A DNA stretch of 23,472 nucleotides from an uncultured Eubacteriales bacterium (GTDB taxonomy: Bacteria > Bacillota > Clostridia > Lachnospirales > Lachnospiraceae): NCBI GenBank assembly GCA_900544525.1, contig UQVN01000018.1, positions 1 to 23,472 of the forward strand, written 5' to 3'. This document shows positions 1 through 7,998 of this stretch, piece by piece (the first letter of the stretch is position 1; each line of letters opens with the position of its first letter). The notes beneath the pieces are model-generated. The model searched no databases, had not been told where the DNA came from, and saw nothing but the letters and a program-made list of their open reading frames with translations. A program made the translations under genes and the position numbers.

Positions 1-42
1 TTAATATATAAGAAAATAATAATTTCCTATGCTCTTTACAGT

Positions 43-62
43 AAAAAAAGAAAAGTTTTCTT
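43..62 (-). terminator. possible weak terminator after the BceR-like regulator
   Basis: On the minus strand an AAGAAAA/TTTTCTT inverted repeat (48-62) with almost no loop is followed by a run of seven T. The stem is all A/T but for one pair per arm, so it is weak. It lies just after the regulator's stop codon, the right place for an end of transcript. Positions 1-42 show nothing I can name. Confidence 0.25.
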
Positions 63-75
63 AACGATATTCTTT

Positions 76-744
76 TCATAGACAATAACCAATCCCCTTT
101 TTCGTTTGAATAAATCCAAAAATCCCAATTTGCTCTAACTTTTTACGCAATCGATTTACATTTACAGATAATGTATTTTCATCTACATAACAATCCGTCT
201 GCCATAACGCTTCCATCATCTGATCTCTTTTTACAATTTTTCCTTTATTTTCCATCAGTATTTTTAAAATACGGCTTTCATTTTTTGTTAGTTCAATGCT
301 ACGTTCTTCATAGCGAACGGTATTATCATCGCTATAAAATCGCACTCCTTTATGCTCTAAAAAATCCGTTTTACCAGCAAAATCATAACTTCTGCGGATC
401 ATTGCCTGTATTTTTGCCACTAACACATTTAAATCCACAGGCTTTGCAATAAAATCATCTGCTCCTGCACTCATAGCCATCACAATATTCATATTATCTG
501 ATGCGGAGGATAAAAACATAATCGGAACTTTTGAAACTCTTCGGATTTGCTCACACCAATAAAAACCATTAAAATAAGGCAAGATCAGATCCATTAATAT
601 AATATCTGGATTTTCCTCTTGAAAACTCTTCATAATATCTTGAAATTCCTCCACACAAACAACTTGATAATTCCAAGACTCCAAAAATTTCTTCATTCCA
701 AAGGCAATCGTCTGATCATCTTCTACAACCATAATTCGATACAT
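76..744 (-). CDS. OmpR-family response regulator, BceR-like
   Basis: A 222-residue cytoplasmic two-component regulator. An N-terminal receiver domain (about 3-115) has the acidic pair D9/D10, the phosphoacceptor D52 in DLILP, serines in FLSS (about 79-80) and K101 in AKPVD. A winged-helix DNA-binding domain (about 130-222) ends with VNVNRLRKKL and the wing KKGIGYCL. The stretches around FNGFYWC, VPIMFLSS and VLVAKIQAMIRR resemble BceR/YxdJ regulators, which answer cell-envelope peptide stress through BceS-type kinases and BceAB transporters. No such partner is in view, although one could lie beyond the left edge. The nearest kinase is the hybrid kinase just upstream, separated by a terminator. 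Start ATG at 744; an AGAGAG site lies close by. The family is sure; the partner and targets are not. Confidence 0.9.
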   Translation of the reverse strand: MYRIMVVEDDQTIAFGMKKFLESWNYQVVCVEEFQDIMKSFQEENPDIILMDLILPYFNGFYWCEQIRRVSKVPIMFLSSASDNMNIVMAMSAGADDFIAKPVDLNVLVAKIQAMIRRSYDFAGKTDFLEHKGVRFYSDDNTVRYEERSIELTKNESRILKILMENKGKIVKRDQMMEALWQTDCYVDENTLSVNVNRLRKKLEQIGIFGFIQTKKGIGYCL

Positions 745-768
745 ATTTTCTCTCTTTGACTCCCTGTA

Positions 769-797
769 ATTTTATCTTATTTGCGAACTTCATAAAA
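769..797 (-). promoter_or_regulatory. weak candidate promoter for the BceR-like regulator
   Basis: A TAAAAT -10-like hexamer (774-769) sits between the upstream terminator and the regulator start. The -35 region at the right distance (TTTTAT or TTTATG, 791-797) is poor. It is listed because the terminator upstream means the regulator needs either read-through or its own promoter. Confidence 0.25.
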
Positions 798-802
798 CGA
801 TT

Positions 803-837
803 AAAAAACGGTTGTCTTCTACTCAACAACCGTTTTT
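803..837 (-). terminator. intrinsic terminator at the end of the hybrid kinase gene
   Basis: A perfect 12-bp stem, arms 804-815 and 826-837 with core ACGGTTGT/ACAACCGT, has a 10-base loop and on the minus strand runs into six T. The upstream arm is the last codons of the kinase gene, and its TAG stop (819-821) lies in the loop. The shape is that of a Rho-independent terminator, placed between the kinase and the downstream response regulator. Confidence 0.8.
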
Positions 838-3800
838 CTTACCCTTTTATTTTTTGAAATTAACTCTTTTAATAGTTCAACTGATAATGGCTTTGTTAAA
901 TAACCATCCAGTCCAATTTCTACTGTCTTTTTTGCACTTTGTTCTAATAATTCTGCGCTTAAAGCAACAATCGGTATGGTTCTTGCATCTTCTCTTTCCA
1001 AAGAACGTATGGTTCTTGTGGCCTCAAAACCATCCATATTGGGCATACGCAGATCCATCAAAATCAGTTGGTAATAATAACTATCTTTTTCTTCAAAAAA
1101 GGAAACGGCTTCGATTCCATCTCTTGCAATATCGACTTTTGCCCCTTCGAGTTCTAATAGTTCTTGAACAATCATGGCATTTAGTTCATTGTCTTCTGCT
1201 AATAAAATACGCATTCCATTAAGTCCCGTTATCGAGCTAATATCTTCTTGGATCTTTACTTCTTCCACTACTTTAAATGGAACCAACAGCTGTATCTTCG
1301 TCCCGATCCCTTTTTCACTCTCTAACTCTAACGTTCCACCCATTAATTTAACAATAGCTAAACTGATACAAAGCCCTAGTCCAATGCCTTCACTTTCACC
1401 TTCCTTTGAAACGCCTGTAAATGTCTGAAAAATTCGTTCTTGATCTTCTTTTGCAATCCCGCAACCATCATCTCGAATTTCCACTTTATAGACAGCACTT
1501 GTCTCACTCTCTCTTTTTCCTGAAATGGAAAAGAAAACATTTCCATTTTCTTCCGTATACTTCATAGCATTATCCAATAAATTATAAAGGACTTGATAAA
1601 ATCTCTTTTCATCTCCATAGAGCTCCTCAATTAAAGTTCCCTCCTCATAATGAAAATGTAGATTCTTTTTCCGAGCCATACTTCCAAACTGAGTCTGTAA
1701 TCGCTCTAATAACTCCTTCATACGAAAACTCTCACTGATTAATTTCATTGTATAATCTTCAATTTGGGCCATATCCAGCACAGAATCGGTTACTCTTAAA
1801 AAATTCTTTACCGATACCCCCATCTGCCTAACTACCGACACTACCTCTGAACTTTCATGAATCTGTTGTTTTCGTAACGTGCTCTCTAATAATTGCATCG
1901 TACCAACAATCCCACTGATCGGTGTTCGAATTTCATGAGACATTCTCGCTAAAAACATAGACTTGGTCATGCTAAGACTGCTAGCTTTACTTTGAGTAAT
2001 TCCAATAAATAAAATTTTTGCAAAATCAAAGTAAAACTCCTGCTCTTCTTTTTCCCAATCTTCCTTCTCCTTTTCAAATCCAAAAACAATTAATAGCTGA
2101 GAACCGTGATCTTCTTTACTAACACAGAGAATTTGACTGGTTTCTTCCTTATAAGGAGCAATCCAACCTTTTCCCCGATCTTCTTTTATCTGCTTAGCTG
2201 TCTGACATCGACAGCGACTTTCTTGTTCCTCCCACAAAAATAACGAGTTCCATTCTTCTTTGGATGGGCAATAACAAATTTTTTGCCCTTCAATCTCTTT
2301 CCCTCTTTCATTCCAATGGTATAACAAGGATTTTGATAAATAGGTCTGATTTAATTCATAAATCGATACAAATTTTAACCGCTTATAAACACCTACCATA
2401 TTCATAAGAAGTGGAATAATACTCTCAACATCCTTTGCTCGCTCAATTAAATCATAGGCATAAGAAAACAATGGTTTCGCCTTTGTATCATAAATTTCAC
2501 TGGTGCCTTGATATTGTCCAAGAGTCACTTTTTGTTTCGAACAAAATTGAGGTGGTATTTTCGTATCTAACAAAATCAATCCTTCTTTATGTTCATGACT
2601 TTGCATATCATAAAGCCATTGTAATACTTCACCCCATTTTGGATAGCCGTTCCATTGAAGATTTTTAATAAAAATCCCTCGATAAAAAACTTTTCCGTTT
2701 TGAATGTTTCCACAATATTGTTCCTGCATTTCTTTTAATAAAGAACTGGAAAAATTTAATGCTTCTATTTCTTCTTTTTTTTCAATTAGAAATAAAAACT
2801 CTTTATTTCCACATCGGATAACGGTAATATGTTTATCCTTTCCAACTTTCTTTTTAATTAACTTACCAGCAATATCGATCATACCACGAACAAAAGTAAA
2901 GCCATAATTTTTCTGAGCCTCTACATCCACATCTAATGCTAAAAAATATAAAAAGCTCTTTTCGCCTCTTTGATGCGCCTCTTCTAAACGCTCAATCAGC
3001 ATCTTAATTCCATATTGAGAATGATAAAGCCCTGTAATTTCATCGAGATGAGCTCTTTCTTTTTCTTTTTGCTGTTTTTCTTTTTTTTCTGTAATATCTC
3101 GAATTCTTCCTATAATTCTTGCTTCATTAAAAATATCACTTACTGGTGAAAGCTCTAAATGCGCCCATCTTTTTTGATTATAGTAATCAATTTCTGAAAA
3201 ATCAATTTCTGCGGACATTCTCTTTCCGTTTAAAACTTCTTGTAACCGTAAATAAGATTCTGTAACCTCTTTTTGTACTTCCGTAATTCTTCCTAAGAAA
3301 TTTTCTTTTATCACTTCCTTTGTTTTTGGAATCTCTTGTCTCATAAAATCCCCATATTCCAATAACTTATCATCAGCAATGCTATATTCAAAAATATAAT
3401 CTGACGAAGTTTTTAATGCGATTTGGTAACACTCATGTTCCTTTTTTAACTGTCTTTTTGCTTCATTTGTCTCGGTCACATCCCATATCGCAAGTTCTAA
3501 TAACCATTCTCCCTCTTGAGAAATAAGTGAATAATGTATCATGGTTTCATGACGCTTGCCTCGAACAAAGAAATTAATCTCTAAATCACTTCTTTCGATC
3601 TGTTTTCTAAGTCGCCCTTCTGACATCATCTGACAAAAAAGAGTCATTCTTCCTTTGCTGTCAATATCTAAAAATTCCATTAAATTGTCCATACATAACA
3701 CTTCTGGTTTTCTTCCAAAAAATACGCAAGCCGTCTTATTGAATTTTAAAATATCACCATTAAAATTAATTGTTATATAAGGGATAGGAATATTTTCATA

Positions 3801-3923
3801 TTGCGACAAATTTTTTTGCTTTTCATATTCTAGCTGCATTTGAATGTCTCGAATAGCATTTTTTAATTGTGAATTTTCTTTTTTCAATTGACTGAAAGCC
3901 GTATGAATATCCATTTCCTTCAT
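819..3923 (-). CDS. hybrid sensor histidine kinase (PAS-PAS-degenerate GGDEF-GAF-like-HisKA-HATPase-receiver)
   Basis: A 1034-residue, apparently soluble kinase with no clear membrane segment. Order: N-terminal coiled coil (about 8-40); PAS (about 42-150); PAS (about 163-280), each ending in a DVTE/DITE-type motif; a GGDEF-fold remnant (about 290-435) starting LDEITGLYHSQYG but with CGNKEF (371-376) instead of GGDEF; a GAF-like region (about 490-645) with two C-x-C pairs (550/552 and 571/573); HisKA with H663 in MSHEIRTP; ATPase with N785, DDGCGI (818-823) and GIGLGL (846-851); receiver with D911, D957 in LMDLRMP and K1011. It should autophosphorylate H663 and pass phosphate to D957; the ligand is unknown. 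It begins 12 bases after the CheB/CheR gene, so the two are co-transcribed and probably coupled. The ribosome site is weak (GAGAG next to the ATG). Confidence 0.92.
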   Translation of the reverse strand: MKEMDIHTAFSQLKKENSQLKNAIRDIQMQLEYEKQKNLSQYENIPIPYITINFNGDILKFNKTACVFFGRKPEVLCMDNLMEFLDIDSKGRMTLFCQMMSEGRLRKQIERSDLEINFFVRGKRHETMIHYSLISQEGEWLLELAIWDVTETNEAKRQLKKEHECYQIALKTSSDYIFEYSIADDKLLEYGDFMRQEIPKTKEVIKENFLGRITEVQKEVTESYLRLQEVLNGKRMSAEIDFSEIDYYNQKRWAHLELSPVSDIFNEARIIGRIRDITEKKEKQQKEKERAHLDEITGLYHSQYGIKMLIERLEEAHQRGEKSFLYFLALDVDVEAQKNYGFTFVRGMIDIAGKLIKKKVGKDKHITVIRCGNKEFLFLIEKKEEIEALNFSSSLLKEMQEQYCGNIQNGKVFYRGIFIKNLQWNGYPKWGEVLQWLYDMQSHEHKEGLILLDTKIPPQFCSKQKVTLGQYQGTSEIYDTKAKPLFSYAYDLIERAKDVESIIPLLMNMVGVYKRLKFVSIYELNQTYLSKSLLYHWNERGKEIEGQKICYCPSKEEWNSLFLWEEQESRCRCQTAKQIKEDRGKGWIAPYKEETSQILCVSKEDHGSQLLIVFGFEKEKEDWEKEEQEFYFDFAKILFIGITQSKASSLSMTKSMFLARMSHEIRTPISGIVGTMQLLESTLRKQQIHESSEVVSVVRQMGVSVKNFLRVTDSVLDMAQIEDYTMKLISESFRMKELLERLQTQFGSMARKKNLHFHYEEGTLIEELYGDEKRFYQVLYNLLDNAMKYTEENGNVFFSISGKRESETSAVYKVEIRDDGCGIAKEDQERIFQTFTGVSKEGESEGIGLGLCISLAIVKLMGGTLELESEKGIGTKIQLLVPFKVVEEVKIQEDISSITGLNGMRILLAEDNELNAMIVQELLELEGAKVDIARDGIEAVSFFEEKDSYYYQLILMDLRMPNMDGFEATRTIRSLEREDARTIPIVALSAELLEQSAKKTVEIGLDGYLTKPLSVELLKELISKNKRVRKTVVE

Positions 3924-3935
3924 CTCTCTTATTAT

Positions 3936-6449
3936 TTACACTTCTTTTCTATTTATAAATTTCTTGTCAGTTATTGTAGTATCTACCATAGTGAGTATAA
4001 TTCCATTCACCATGTTTTGCTCTGTCCTACTTGGTTGAATCCGAATCAACCAACGTTTTCCTCGACTATCATTTAAATAGCGATAAATTTTTTGATTGCT
4101 CTCCACTACATATCGAAGATCTTCATGAAATTGTGGATACTCTTCCATGAAAGTCACATGAAAAATGGAACGTCCAATATCATTTTCTACCAAGTTGGTC
4201 ATAGCCTTTACAATTGGTGTGATCTTTCGAATACAAAGTTTCTGATCCAAATAAAGCGCACCAATCTCCGCACTGACGAGAAGATTATCCATATCTTCTG
4301 TCATTCCTGTTAATTCATCCAGTTTCATGCGATACTCTGCATTTACTGTATGCAATTCCTCATTGACTGATTGCAATTCTTCATTGGTACTTTGCAATTC
4401 TTCATTGCTGGCAATCAACTCTTCATTGGTGCTTTGCAATTCCTCATTACTCGTCTCTAACTCTTCTACTGTTGCATGAAGACTTTCTTTACTCGCTTGG
4501 AGCTCTCGTTCTAACTCTTCAATTCTCTGCCCTGCTAATGACTCAGAATCCATAAAATCTGTGGAATTTTCTTTCATTCCTCCCATCACCGTTTGAAGAC
4601 TTACTAAATAATATTCAGAACGATTATATAAAACTCTTTTTCCAGTAATTGTAATTTCTTCTCCTGGAAAATTTTTTAACCCTGTGATCGTTTCCTTTAC
4701 AATATCCTTTTCTTTTCTCTTTAATCGTCTTAATACCCCATTGACAAACAACGAGAGATCATTTGGTAAGATAGCTAAAAATTGATTTGTAAATTTTCCA
4801 GGTTTTAATTCCAGAAAATGATTAATATTACTAATAACCTGTATAATATTATCCCCTGCATCTAACAATACTGCTGGTGGCAATAGTTCAGAAACTGCTT
4901 TCTCCACTAAATGATCCATTCGTATTTTCCGATTATAATTCACGGAAAATGATTGATTGTCCGTAAATCGATTTTTAGAAGCACTGATATCATTTACGCC
5001 AAAATTCCAAAGAGGAACAGAAACATGAAATCCATTTCTCATGCGATAAATTTTCCATTTTGAATCGATTGTTTCAAAGGCTTCTGTCATCTCTCCAATG
5101 GACTCACTAGACCCCATAAATAAATATCCCTTTCCATTTAATGCCTGACAAAAGGATTCTAACACCTTCTTTTGTAAACTTGCTTTTAAGTAAATAAATA
5201 AATTTCGGCAAAGCAATAGATCCAAATTGGAAAATACTGGATCACTCAATAAATTATGTACTGCAAATACAATATTATTGCGAATGCAATCACGAACTTG
5301 AAAATAGTCACCTTTCTTTACAAAGTATTTATTTAAATATTCTTTTGGCACGTCAGAAATAATATTTTCGGAATAGATTCCTCTTCCAGCAATTTCTACT
5401 GCCACTGGATCCACATCGGTTGCAAATATTTTATAAGAACAATTTAAACGATTCTTTTCAATATATTCGGATAACAAAATTGCTGTTGAGTACACTTCTT
5501 CTCCAGTGGAACAAGCACAGCTCCACACTCGAATCTGTGGTCTTGTATAATCCAGATTTGGTATCACTTGATGTTGTAAACTGGCAAATGCCTCTTTATC
5601 GCGAAAGAAACTGGTCACTCCGATTAACATCTCTTTAAAAAGAGTATTTTTCTCTTCCTCAGATTCCGTTAGAATTTTATAATATTCATTCACTGATTTA
5701 CAACGATTAATACTCACTCTTCTCTCTAGTCTTCTTAAAATAGTCGTTTCTTTATAATATGAAAAATCTACGCCAGTATGTTCCTTTAAAATACGAAGCA
5801 CCTCTGTAAACATATTCATTGCATTTTTATCTTTTGTAACCTCTTCTAACAAGCGATGTCCCTGAATATATGGATGTTTAATATAAGCAAGTAACGTCTG
5901 ACCCATCTTTTCAGGAGATAAAATATAATCGACAGAACCTGTTGCAATAGAACTTCTTGGCATACTACCAAACTGAGCAGTAATCGTATCTTGTGCCATC
6001 ACCATTCCACCTTCTTCTTTAATCGCACGGATTCCGAGGGAACCATCAGACCCACAGCCAGATAGAACAATTCCAATGGCATTCTTTCCACAAGAAGAGG
6101 CAATAGAGCGAAACAGAGTATCGATTGGATGTTGTACAATCTGCTCGGTATCCATCTGTGTGTTTTTAAACACATTTCCTTCCATTTCTAAATTATACCC
6201 TGGACTATTTAAATATACGGTATCCGCTTCTACTGTCATTCCATCTTCCGCTTGAACAATTGGCATTTCTGTACAACGCTGTAATAGTGTCTTCATATAA
6301 CTTTTGTAATCAGGAGATAAATGCTGAACAACAATATACGCAATTCCTGCATTTTGAGGCATTTTCCTAAAAAGGGCTTGTAATGCTTCTACACCACCTG
6401 CAGATGCTCCGATTCCTGCTATATAAATATTATTGGATCCTCTTTTCAT
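3936..6449 (-). CDS. CheB-CheR fusion protein with PAS domains
   Basis: Starting from the ATG, which sits 8 bases after AGGAGG, the protein has 837 residues. Residue numbers here count from a TTG one codon earlier. Residues 9-192 are a CheB methylesterase domain with the S17 (GASAGG), H44 (VVQHLS) and D136 (GCGSDG) catalytic set, but no receiver domain in front. About 210-475 is a CheR methyltransferase with the SAM-site motif CACSTGEE and the CRN motif LLLCRNLFIYL. A PAS-like region (about 515-640), a coiled coil of EEL-x-x-x-N heptads (about 645-705) and a C-terminal PAS domain (about 715-825) follow. Such fusions would add and remove methyl groups on glutamates of a receptor. None is encoded here, and no flagellar genes are visible. 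It is the first gene of the operon with the hybrid kinase. Confidence 0.93.
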   Translation of the reverse strand: MKRGSNNIYIAGIGASAGGVEALQALFRKMPQNAGIAYIVVQHLSPDYKSYMKTLLQRCTEMPIVQAEDGMTVEADTVYLNSPGYNLEMEGNVFKNTQMDTEQIVQHPIDTLFRSIASSCGKNAIGIVLSGCGSDGSLGIRAIKEEGGMVMAQDTITAQFGSMPRSSIATGSVDYILSPEKMGQTLLAYIKHPYIQGHRLLEEVTKDKNAMNMFTEVLRILKEHTGVDFSYYKETTILRRLERRVSINRCKSVNEYYKILTESEEEKNTLFKEMLIGVTSFFRDKEAFASLQHQVIPNLDYTRPQIRVWSCACSTGEEVYSTAILLSEYIEKNRLNCSYKIFATDVDPVAVEIAGRGIYSENIISDVPKEYLNKYFVKKGDYFQVRDCIRNNIVFAVHNLLSDPVFSNLDLLLCRNLFIYLKASLQKKVLESFCQALNGKGYLFMGSSESIGEMTEAFETIDSKWKIYRMRNGFHVSVPLWNFGVNDISASKNRFTDNQSFSVNYNRKIRMDHLVEKAVSELLPPAVLLDAGDNIIQVISNINHFLELKPGKFTNQFLAILPNDLSLFVNGVLRRLKRKEKDIVKETITGLKNFPGEEITITGKRVLYNRSEYYLVSLQTVMGGMKENSTDFMDSESLAGQRIEELERELQASKESLHATVEELETSNEELQSTNEELIASNEELQSTNEELQSVNEELHTVNAEYRMKLDELTGMTEDMDNLLVSAEIGALYLDQKLCIRKITPIVKAMTNLVENDIGRSIFHVTFMEEYPQFHEDLRYVVESNQKIYRYLNDSRGKRWLIRIQPSRTEQNMVNGIILTMVDTTITDKKFINRKEV

Positions 6450-6561
6450 CAATTTTTCCTCCTAGTATTTCATCATGAACGAATCAATTCTGCTCATCAT
6501 TTATCATCTATGTTTGTAGTACCTTACAATATACAACCTTCTTATTAAGTATTTTCCCTTA

Positions 6562-6589
6562 ATTTTAATGTCTCTTAAATTTTTTTCAA
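6562..6589 (-). promoter_or_regulatory. candidate proximal promoter for the CheB-CheR/hybrid kinase operon
   Basis: Minus strand: TTGAAA (6589-6584), 16-base spacer, TAAAAT (6567-6562). It would give a leader of about 105 bases before the ATG at 6449. The region is very AT-rich, so chance matches are likely. Confidence 0.4.
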
Positions 6590-6643
6590 TCTATCCCTTA
6601 AACACCATAAAAGAAGCTCCCTTACTTCTACTGGTTAACACTC

Positions 6644-6661
6644 ATTGTATCATGACACAAT
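6644..6661. promoter_or_regulatory. 18-bp near-perfect palindrome, candidate operator
   Basis: ATTGTATCATGACACAAT reads the same on both strands except for one base pair. It lies between the two candidate promoters of the signalling operon, a typical place for a dimeric regulator to bind. The binding protein is unknown. Confidence 0.4.
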
Positions 6662-6709
6662 CCATAGTTGCCATTTGCCAAATGTTCTATAAACGGCTCA
6701 TTATTTTTT

Positions 6710-6718
6710 ATTATACCA
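6710..6718 (-). promoter_or_regulatory. candidate distal promoter (extended -10) for the CheB-CheR operon
   Basis: Minus strand TGGTATAAT (6718-6710) is a perfect -10 hexamer with a TGn extension. The -35 region (TTGTTT-like) is weak, as is tolerated for extended -10 promoters. It would give a leader of about 255 bases. Confidence 0.45.
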
Positions 6719-6817
6719 TACGTCTCCTAAAAAACAAACTATCTAAAATTGGCAAAAAACCTATGAGAAATTAGTTCATAAAAAACGATAAAAACCTCAT
6801 TATTTCGCACAAAATAC

Positions 6818-6859
6818 AAAAAACCTAAAATACTTTAATCTAAGTAATTTTAGGTTTTT
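6818..6859 (-). terminator. terminator of the maltodextrin operon / lacI-type gene
   Basis: Arms with AAAACCTAAAAT and ATTTTAGGTTTT form a long A/T-rich stem around a short loop, about 20 bases after the repressor stop codon. On the minus strand the stem ends in a run of T. The run of A on the other side could make it work in both directions. Confidence 0.75.
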
Positions 6860-6878
6860 CGCTCTCTTTCTTTTGTTT

Positions 6879-7916
6879 TTAGTTTTTTCTCTTCGTTTCT
6901 GTTGACTCCCTCTTCAATAACTCTCCTTCAAAAATAATATGCTGATTCCCCTCTTTTTTATCAATCAAAGCAAATAAAATCCGAATGGCTTCTTTTGCTA
7001 TTTCTTTTGAAGGTTGTTTTAAAGTAGTAATAGATGGATTATAATAAAAAGTTTCTTCTAATCCATCAAATCCAGCTACTGCACACTCTTCTGGAATCTT
7101 GATTCCTGCTTCTAACAATGCTTTACTAGCTCCAATTGCCATTACATCGGATATGGCATAAAGACAAGTAAAATCTCTTCCTTTTTCTAACAAATGTTTC
7201 GCCATATCATATCCATTTTTTAAAGAATAGACATCTTCTATGTCATCGCTATAACAGATCAAGTCTTTTGTGTCGATTTTTGCCTCCAAACAAGCATCTC
7301 GATAGCCAGCTAATCGCAAATTACCAATGCTCGTATCTTTTTTTGTAGCTCCTAAAATCACAATTTTTTGATGCCCTAACTCATGAATCAAATACTTTGT
7401 CATTTTATAGCTCTCTAAATAATCATCTACCGATACCGAAGAATAAATGGTTGGATCGATATCTTCTTTTAATGAAATCGTAGCTAGAACAAAAGGAACT
7501 GGTATTTCCTTTAATTGTTCTTGTTTGTGATGAAAATAGCCACCTAGAAATACAATTCCTTTTAATTTTTTTTCTTTAATAATTTCTAATGCAACTTCTA
7601 CTTCGTCTTCTTCCTCGGAAACTTCTTGTAAAATCATATCATATCGATTTCTATCAATTTCTTCTTGAAAAATTCGGATCATTTTTGTAAAAAAAGGATT
7701 TGTCATTCCTTTCATTAAAACACCAATTGTCTTGGATGCCGAACGCTTTAAATTTCTAGCACTATTATTTGGAATATAATTATATTGTTTAATCGTATCC
7801 ATAATTTTTTTCTTAGTTTCTTCATTAATATCAGGGTGATTGTTGATTGCTCTTGATACCGTGCTTACACCAACGCCACATAATTTGGCTATCTCCTTGA
7901 TTGTGATACGCTCCAT
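6879..7916 (-). CDS. LacI-family transcriptional repressor of the maltodextrin operon (MalR-like)
   Basis: A 345-residue DNA-binding repressor. The N-terminal helix-turn-helix is ITIKEIAKLCGVGVSTVSRA (residues 4-23), followed by the hinge region with NNSARNLKRSAS. The rest is a periplasmic-binding-protein-like effector domain, including the motifs SDVMAIGASKALLEAG and VAGFDGLEE. The ATG at 7916 is the start: GGAGAG lies 8 bases upstream, and the promoter -10 is so close to the in-frame ATG at 7955 that this ATG would not be in the message. Last gene of the maltodextrin cluster, it most likely binds the sites at 12680-12785 and is released by a maltodextrin-derived sugar. The family is certain; the effector is inferred from the neighbours. 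Confidence 0.92.
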   Translation of the reverse strand: MERITIKEIAKLCGVGVSTVSRAINNHPDINEETKKKIMDTIKQYNYIPNNSARNLKRSASKTIGVLMKGMTNPFFTKMIRIFQEEIDRNRYDMILQEVSEEEDEVEVALEIIKEKKLKGIVFLGGYFHHKQEQLKEIPVPFVLATISLKEDIDPTIYSSVSVDDYLESYKMTKYLIHELGHQKIVILGATKKDTSIGNLRLAGYRDACLEAKIDTKDLICYSDDIEDVYSLKNGYDMAKHLLEKGRDFTCLYAISDVMAIGASKALLEAGIKIPEECAVAGFDGLEETFYYNPSITTLKQPSKEIAKEAIRILFALIDKKEGNQHIIFEGELLKRESTETKRKN

Positions 7917-7960
7917 CTTTCTCTCTCCAATCTCAGTCATTCCTATTATTCTCACACGAT

Positions 7961-7989
7961 ATTATAACAATCTCTTGTATCATTTGCAA
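7961..7989 (-). promoter_or_regulatory. promoter of the LacI-type repressor gene
   Basis: Minus strand TTGCAA (7989-7984), 17-base spacer, TATAAT (7966-7961): near-consensus sigma-A promoter in the gap after malQ. It lets the repressor be made independently of the operon it ends. No operator-like site overlaps it. Confidence 0.8.
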
Positions 7990-7998
7990 TTTTTTGAT

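Larger units (their letters stand above)
6450..6817. other. 368-bp leader/intergenic region upstream of the CheB-CheR gene
   Basis: No convincing gene: the open frames here lack ribosome sites and recognisable protein. It holds two candidate minus-strand promoters, an 18-bp near-palindrome (6644-6661) and a CATTTG-type dyad (6671-6683). I could not match the roughly 260-base transcript leader to a riboswitch class I know. Confidence 0.5.

Noticed and set aside
171..452. Plus-strand frame of 93 codons
   Set aside because: Antisense to the well-supported BceR-like regulator, with no ribosome site.
812..1222. Open frame of 136 codons on the plus strand
   Set aside because: It lies wholly over the receiver and ATPase part of the hybrid kinase, has no ribosome site, and is rich in Leu, Phe and Pro as expected for an antisense shadow.
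4346..4472. Tandem 21-base DNA repeat
   Set aside because: It encodes EEL-type heptads of the coiled coil in the CheB-CheR fusion, a normal feature of this family, not an independent repeat or CRISPR.
6568..6774. Plus-strand frame of 68 codons in the intergenic leader
   Set aside because: No ribosome site, composition typical of AT-rich noise, and it overlaps promoter-like elements of the minus-strand operon.
7917..7955. Longer N-terminus for the LacI-type repressor
   Set aside because: The ATG at 7955 is only six bases from the -10 box, so it would be at or before the start of the message; GGAGAG marks the ATG at 7916.
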